Below are positions 60,474-64,000 of a stretch of 64,000 bases of DNA, in pieces. A program made the translations under genes and the position numbers. Positions within the stretch are counted from its first letter, which is position 1, and each line of letters begins with the position of its first letter. The notes beneath the pieces were generated by a model. It did no database searches and was not told the DNA's origin. It saw only the letters and a list, made by a program, of their open reading frames with translations. This stretch comes from Bryopsis sp. KO-2023 (Eukaryota > Chlorophyta > Ulvophyceae > Bryopsidales > Bryopsidaceae): assembly GCA_030272585.1 (NCBI GenBank), contig BSYQ01000004.1, positions 4,650,001 through 4,714,000 on the forward strand, written 5' to 3'.

Positions 60474-63400
60474 TCACGGAATGTAATAGAAAGGGTTTGG
60501 CATCTTGAACACCCCTATTGGTCTATTTTCCCCCAGCAAATCTGACCATTGGTCTCCGACACTGGCCACTATTGTGAAATTCTTACTGAGGTCACCTCGC
60601 TCTTCAGATTTGTATATAATGGCATCCCGATGATCATCTGGGGAGAAAAACGAATAAAAAAATTAGTTTAAAAAAAAAGTCAGGGGAGGAAAACGGAAAA
60701 AAAAAATGGAAAAAAAAAGTCGGTGGAGAAAAAAAGGAGTGTCCCACCATTTTCGACTGTTTTTTTTTCTGCAAAGGATCAGAAAAAAGCGTTTCTGTGT
60801 TTTGTTCTTTTCTTAAGAAATATTATCAATTCCCCCATTCAGTTGGCAGTGATTGCTAACCCCTTGAATGCTCCATTATGAAGGTTACTGTGAAGTCGGG
60901 GGCAAAAAACCAAGAAAACCCATCAGTGTAGATTTTCTTGAGAGAAAATCTTGAAATTTGAGTGAGGAATCCTTTAGAATGTGAGGGAAAAAGCACCACA
61001 CACTTCTTCTCAGGAGGAAAAAAAATTGGGAAAGATACCCGACCTTTTTTCCGAAGAATGAGTTTGTGGTAACACAGCTCTCCCAAAGGAGGGGGCCTGC
61101 ACCACAATGAAACAGAAACGCACACCGTCACTCCAACCAAAAAAATAAAATAAAAAATGGATCACCTGCACATCCTATAAAAGCTTTTTAACACTAATGA
61201 GACGGATCCATACTTCCACATACAAGAAGCTGCACCCACCCCCCCACCCCCAAAAAAAAAATTAAATTAAATTAAATTAAAATTAAAAACATATTTTTAG
61301 ACTAAACTAAACACAAAACTAAAAAATGCAGAGAAACAAAAATTGAAGCAAGAATTGATTAGTCGATGGTTAAAAAAAAAACACATTTGGCACTCACTCG
61401 TCAGTGCACTTGGTTCCATATCCGCTGGCTTCAAGATTTTTCTCCGTGGATTTTCGATCGCGTTCGTGCCTCCCGGTTAAGAACGAGATTGAAAAACCAT
61501 TTTTCCTGAGATCCTGCCAATCACAGGGACAAAGAAGAAAGCAAAGTTATTACTATTTTTTTGAAATTTTCAAAAAATTAGTAATAACAACATGAACTCG
61601 TGGGATCTCGGCTTCTTTCCAATATCGTCAGAACGGAGCAGGTTTCATAATACCGACATAAACCGTTGCAAAAGGAAGATAACAGAAACAGGCCACACAG
61701 GAAAATTTTGGCGAATTTTTTCTACTTGTGGTTATCCAAAATTGGTGTACTTTCTTTCTTTCATCCGTTTTTTGGGAGTGCTTATTTTCGGGACAACTCA
61801 GGGAAAAGGATCTAAGTCCAGATATCTGTCTATATACAGTTTTTATTCACTTCAGAATTTCTCTTTCTTCAGTGAAACATTGTTTATTAATTGAAAAAAA
61901 AAATTCAAAACGGGACAGGCATCCCACACATTGTATTTTATTTAAACTGCGGGCATTTGCTGGAGGATAAGAACTAGTATTTCGCCTGATTCTCTTTCCC
62001 CCCCCTCCACCCCGTTTTCTCTATCTTTTTTTTTTTTACCTTGAAAAATTTGAGCGATGCTGGGATGGCGGGTGCCCGTGCTTCAGTCACCCATTTCTTC
62101 CAAGTTTCGTCATTTCGCCGACCTTTGTTTAAATAAAAACAACAAAAACAACAACATTATTTTCTTAGGACTGGATCAACAACTTTTTCGCCTTTGGCCA
62201 AGGTAAAAACCTGACGATTTCTCCTCACGCAAGTTTGTAGCATTGATATTGAAATATTTTGTAATATTCCCCCCCCCCCCCTCACCGTATCCTGCGGCCG
62301 AGATTTCCTCCAAATTGGATAGAACGGTTTCGTCGATATCGAAAACCACCATGGCAGAATATTTGGTGGGGGAATCGTCCTCCCCTTCCAAAAGATATTT
62401 CCTCGCATTCCTTATGGTGACTTCTGTGTCTGTCCAGTATTGCGAATTCTGTGAAAACGGGCATCGTTTTATCAGACATATTTCAATTTCGACAATCGAG
62501 GCAGAAAAAAAAAGCCAAAAAGAAATTGAAGAAATGTTCCAAAAACCCCATCAAAATTACGATCGACGTAAACGAACTGGACGGCTGCTTTACACAAAAA
62601 TAACAAGTTAAAAATGGAATGAAATGGAATCTCTCCCAAACAAATCTTCTCGGTTTGGGGATTAAAAAAGGGGGGGTTTTCTTCGGGTAAATTGTATCGA
62701 AATTTTTGCTGCAGAACAGAAAAAAAATCCATTTGAAAGAATAAGGGGAGGAAAGCCAAGATGTGCACCTCATCTTTGATGTATTCGTCGAAAACTTTTT
62801 CGCATCTTTTGGAGGTCATTCGTTTTTCGGGTTCCATGTGACCGCCGAACGGAGCCCTTCCTCCCAACGGATAAAGGCAATTTGATATGTCTATCACCGT
62901 TTTCTTTTTGCCAGAGCTCAAAGCCACAATCTCAAAAAAGAAAAAAAACGATTTCACTCAATCTGCATGTCTGCATGTAATTTTTTCAGATTTAAAAACA
63001 CCCTCACATGCAGGCAATGATTTCAAGTGTGAGAAGCCCCAGTTTTGAAAAACAAAAAGTATTTCAATTTGGTATTTAAAACAGAAACTCCTCCCCCCCC
63101 CCAAAAAAAAAAATGAAAGAAAACTATTGCCCTTTTTTCTCCCCAAGAGAGCTAATCTGTTGGAAGAAGGAATGATACGAGGAATAATTTTATTTGATAA
63201 TAATCTTAGTTATTCATTTTCACGCAGACTATGTGAAAGCTGTCGAGCTGCAGTGAACTAAGTTAGGGAAAAGAAAGCGAAAAAAAGGCAGCTTCATGCT
63301 GATAGGGGTAAAAAAGAAATGAAGATAGAAGGGAACTGGGATTCCCAAAATAGGTCACAAAAGAAAAACAAAATTGCATTGATCTCTATTTCGGGCATCG

Positions 63401-63845
63401 CTTTTCCAGGGTTTCATGTGCTTGTGTTTGGAAAAAAAGGGAAAACAAAAAAAACAAAAAAAAAACAGCACTTGCGTTTGTGCACCATTTATGTTTTTCA
63501 AAAACTAACCACCCCTACTCACATTGTCCAAAAAAGACAAGAGAAGAAAGATTTTTGATTTTAATAATTTTCTCCATTCAGCTTCCCCCCAAAAAACAAC
63601 CATTTTAATGTCCCTTTTATCCCTGTGACTCATCTCTTCTTCCATCTTTTTTATCAAAGAATCTGTTTATTGGGCGTTTTTTTTTTCCAACGAACCTATC
63701 GACGCACCAGGAGAATGAAGAGAACGAGTGCAAGCACGCCGATGAAAATCTTCGAAAGACAGGCGGGGCGTAGTAGTCTGTGTCTTTTGCTGCTTCCGTT
63801 CTGTAAAAAATCAAAATCTGGGTCCGGATTTCGATCCATCTCCAT
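60474..63845 (-). CDS. HAD-superfamily (class B-like) acid phosphatase, membrane-anchored
   Basis: Hydrolyses phosphate monoesters; plant relatives include vegetative storage protein-type acid phosphatases. Exons: 63708-63845, 62769-62930, 62286-62448, 62040-62122, 61398-61513, 61044-61096, 60474-60637 (TGA). All junctions keep phase; 292 residues. Residues 1-30 are hydrophilic (MEMDRNPDPDFDF..., KRHRLLRP), then one membrane span (IFIGVLALVLFILLIVAL), so a type II topology with the catalytic domain in the lumen or outside is likely. HAD motifs: VFDIDETVLSN (D-x-D-x-T), SISFLTGR (motif II), YHKLILRKK (Lys motif) and VGDQWSDLLG (motif IV), then FKMPNPFYYIP. The frame is open upstream of the chosen ATG to a possible splice acceptor at the right edge, so an extra 5' exon is possible. 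Intron 1 (63.7-62.9 kb) holds only homopolymer-rich sequence. Confidence 0.93.
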
Positions 63846-64000
63846 CGTGCACGAATCACCCGCAACAAGCGCAACCGTTCGGGCAGCGAGTAGCTCTTGA
63901 AAAGCAAAGCAAAGAAAGGCAAAAACTAAAGATCGTTCAACGCAGATAAGTAGAGTGAGCAGACGCAGGGCTCGTGTAGCACGTTTCTGTAAAAACACAA

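Overview
This is nuclear DNA from an intron-rich eukaryote. Nearly every gene is split by GT-AG introns, and non-coding DNA is full of 8-15 base runs of A, T, G or C. The gene mix is a CotH-like secretory kinase, a C-5 sterol desaturase, a half-size ABCG transporter, an adenylosuccinate synthetase with a transit-like leader, a plant-type HAD acid phosphatase and a DUF4470 protein. It would suit an alga or other protist, perhaps a stramenopile. That assignment is an inference; no single marker fixes it.

Layout. 0.3-1.0 kb (-): 5' end of a TAF6-like TFIID subunit. 2.8-7.2 kb (-): complete CotH-like gene. 8.3-9.6 kb (-): GNAT acetyltransferase, preceded at 10.2-10.5 kb by a separate unidentified first exon. 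12.0-13.6 kb (+): F-box-like/LRR protein. 17.6-19.3 kb (+): small membrane protein of unknown function. 19.4-25.8 kb: purine-rich block of degenerate tandem and dispersed repeats with periods of about 508, 598 and 979 bp, and a recurring hairpin. 26.4 kb: orphan MYND finger. 27.3-29.9 kb (+): adenylosuccinate synthetase. 30.5-30.9 kb: 66-bp tandem repeat. 30.9-32.3 kb (-): NmrA-like NAD(P)-binding protein, divergent from the ABCG transporter at 33.3-39.2 kb (+, 13 exons). 41.8-42.9 kb (-): sterol C-5 desaturase. 44.6-49.8 kb (-): DUF4470 gene cut by a 1.9-kb terminal-inverted-repeat element. 50.2-56.5 kb: a solo-LTR-like insert and a complete Ty3-type LTR retrotransposon, both inside one copy of a dispersed repeat. 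57.4-58.9 kb (+): ankyrin-repeat protein with a signal peptide. 60.5-63.8 kb (-): membrane-anchored HAD acid phosphatase.

The genes are unrelated housekeeping, membrane and secretory functions, not a cluster. The most notable biology is in the mobile DNA. The retrotransposon has identical 284-bp LTRs, a hydrophobic Gag leader ending in a 2A-like motif, an in-frame UAA, and a textbook -1 frameshift signal (A AAA AAC, 8-nt spacer, 12-bp hairpin). The TIR element carries arrays of palindromic CTTGCATGCAAG repeats and interrupts a coding exon so that its removal restores the frame.

Exon boundaries were read by eye from splice signals, reading phase and family resemblance. No alignment, folding or database search was run.
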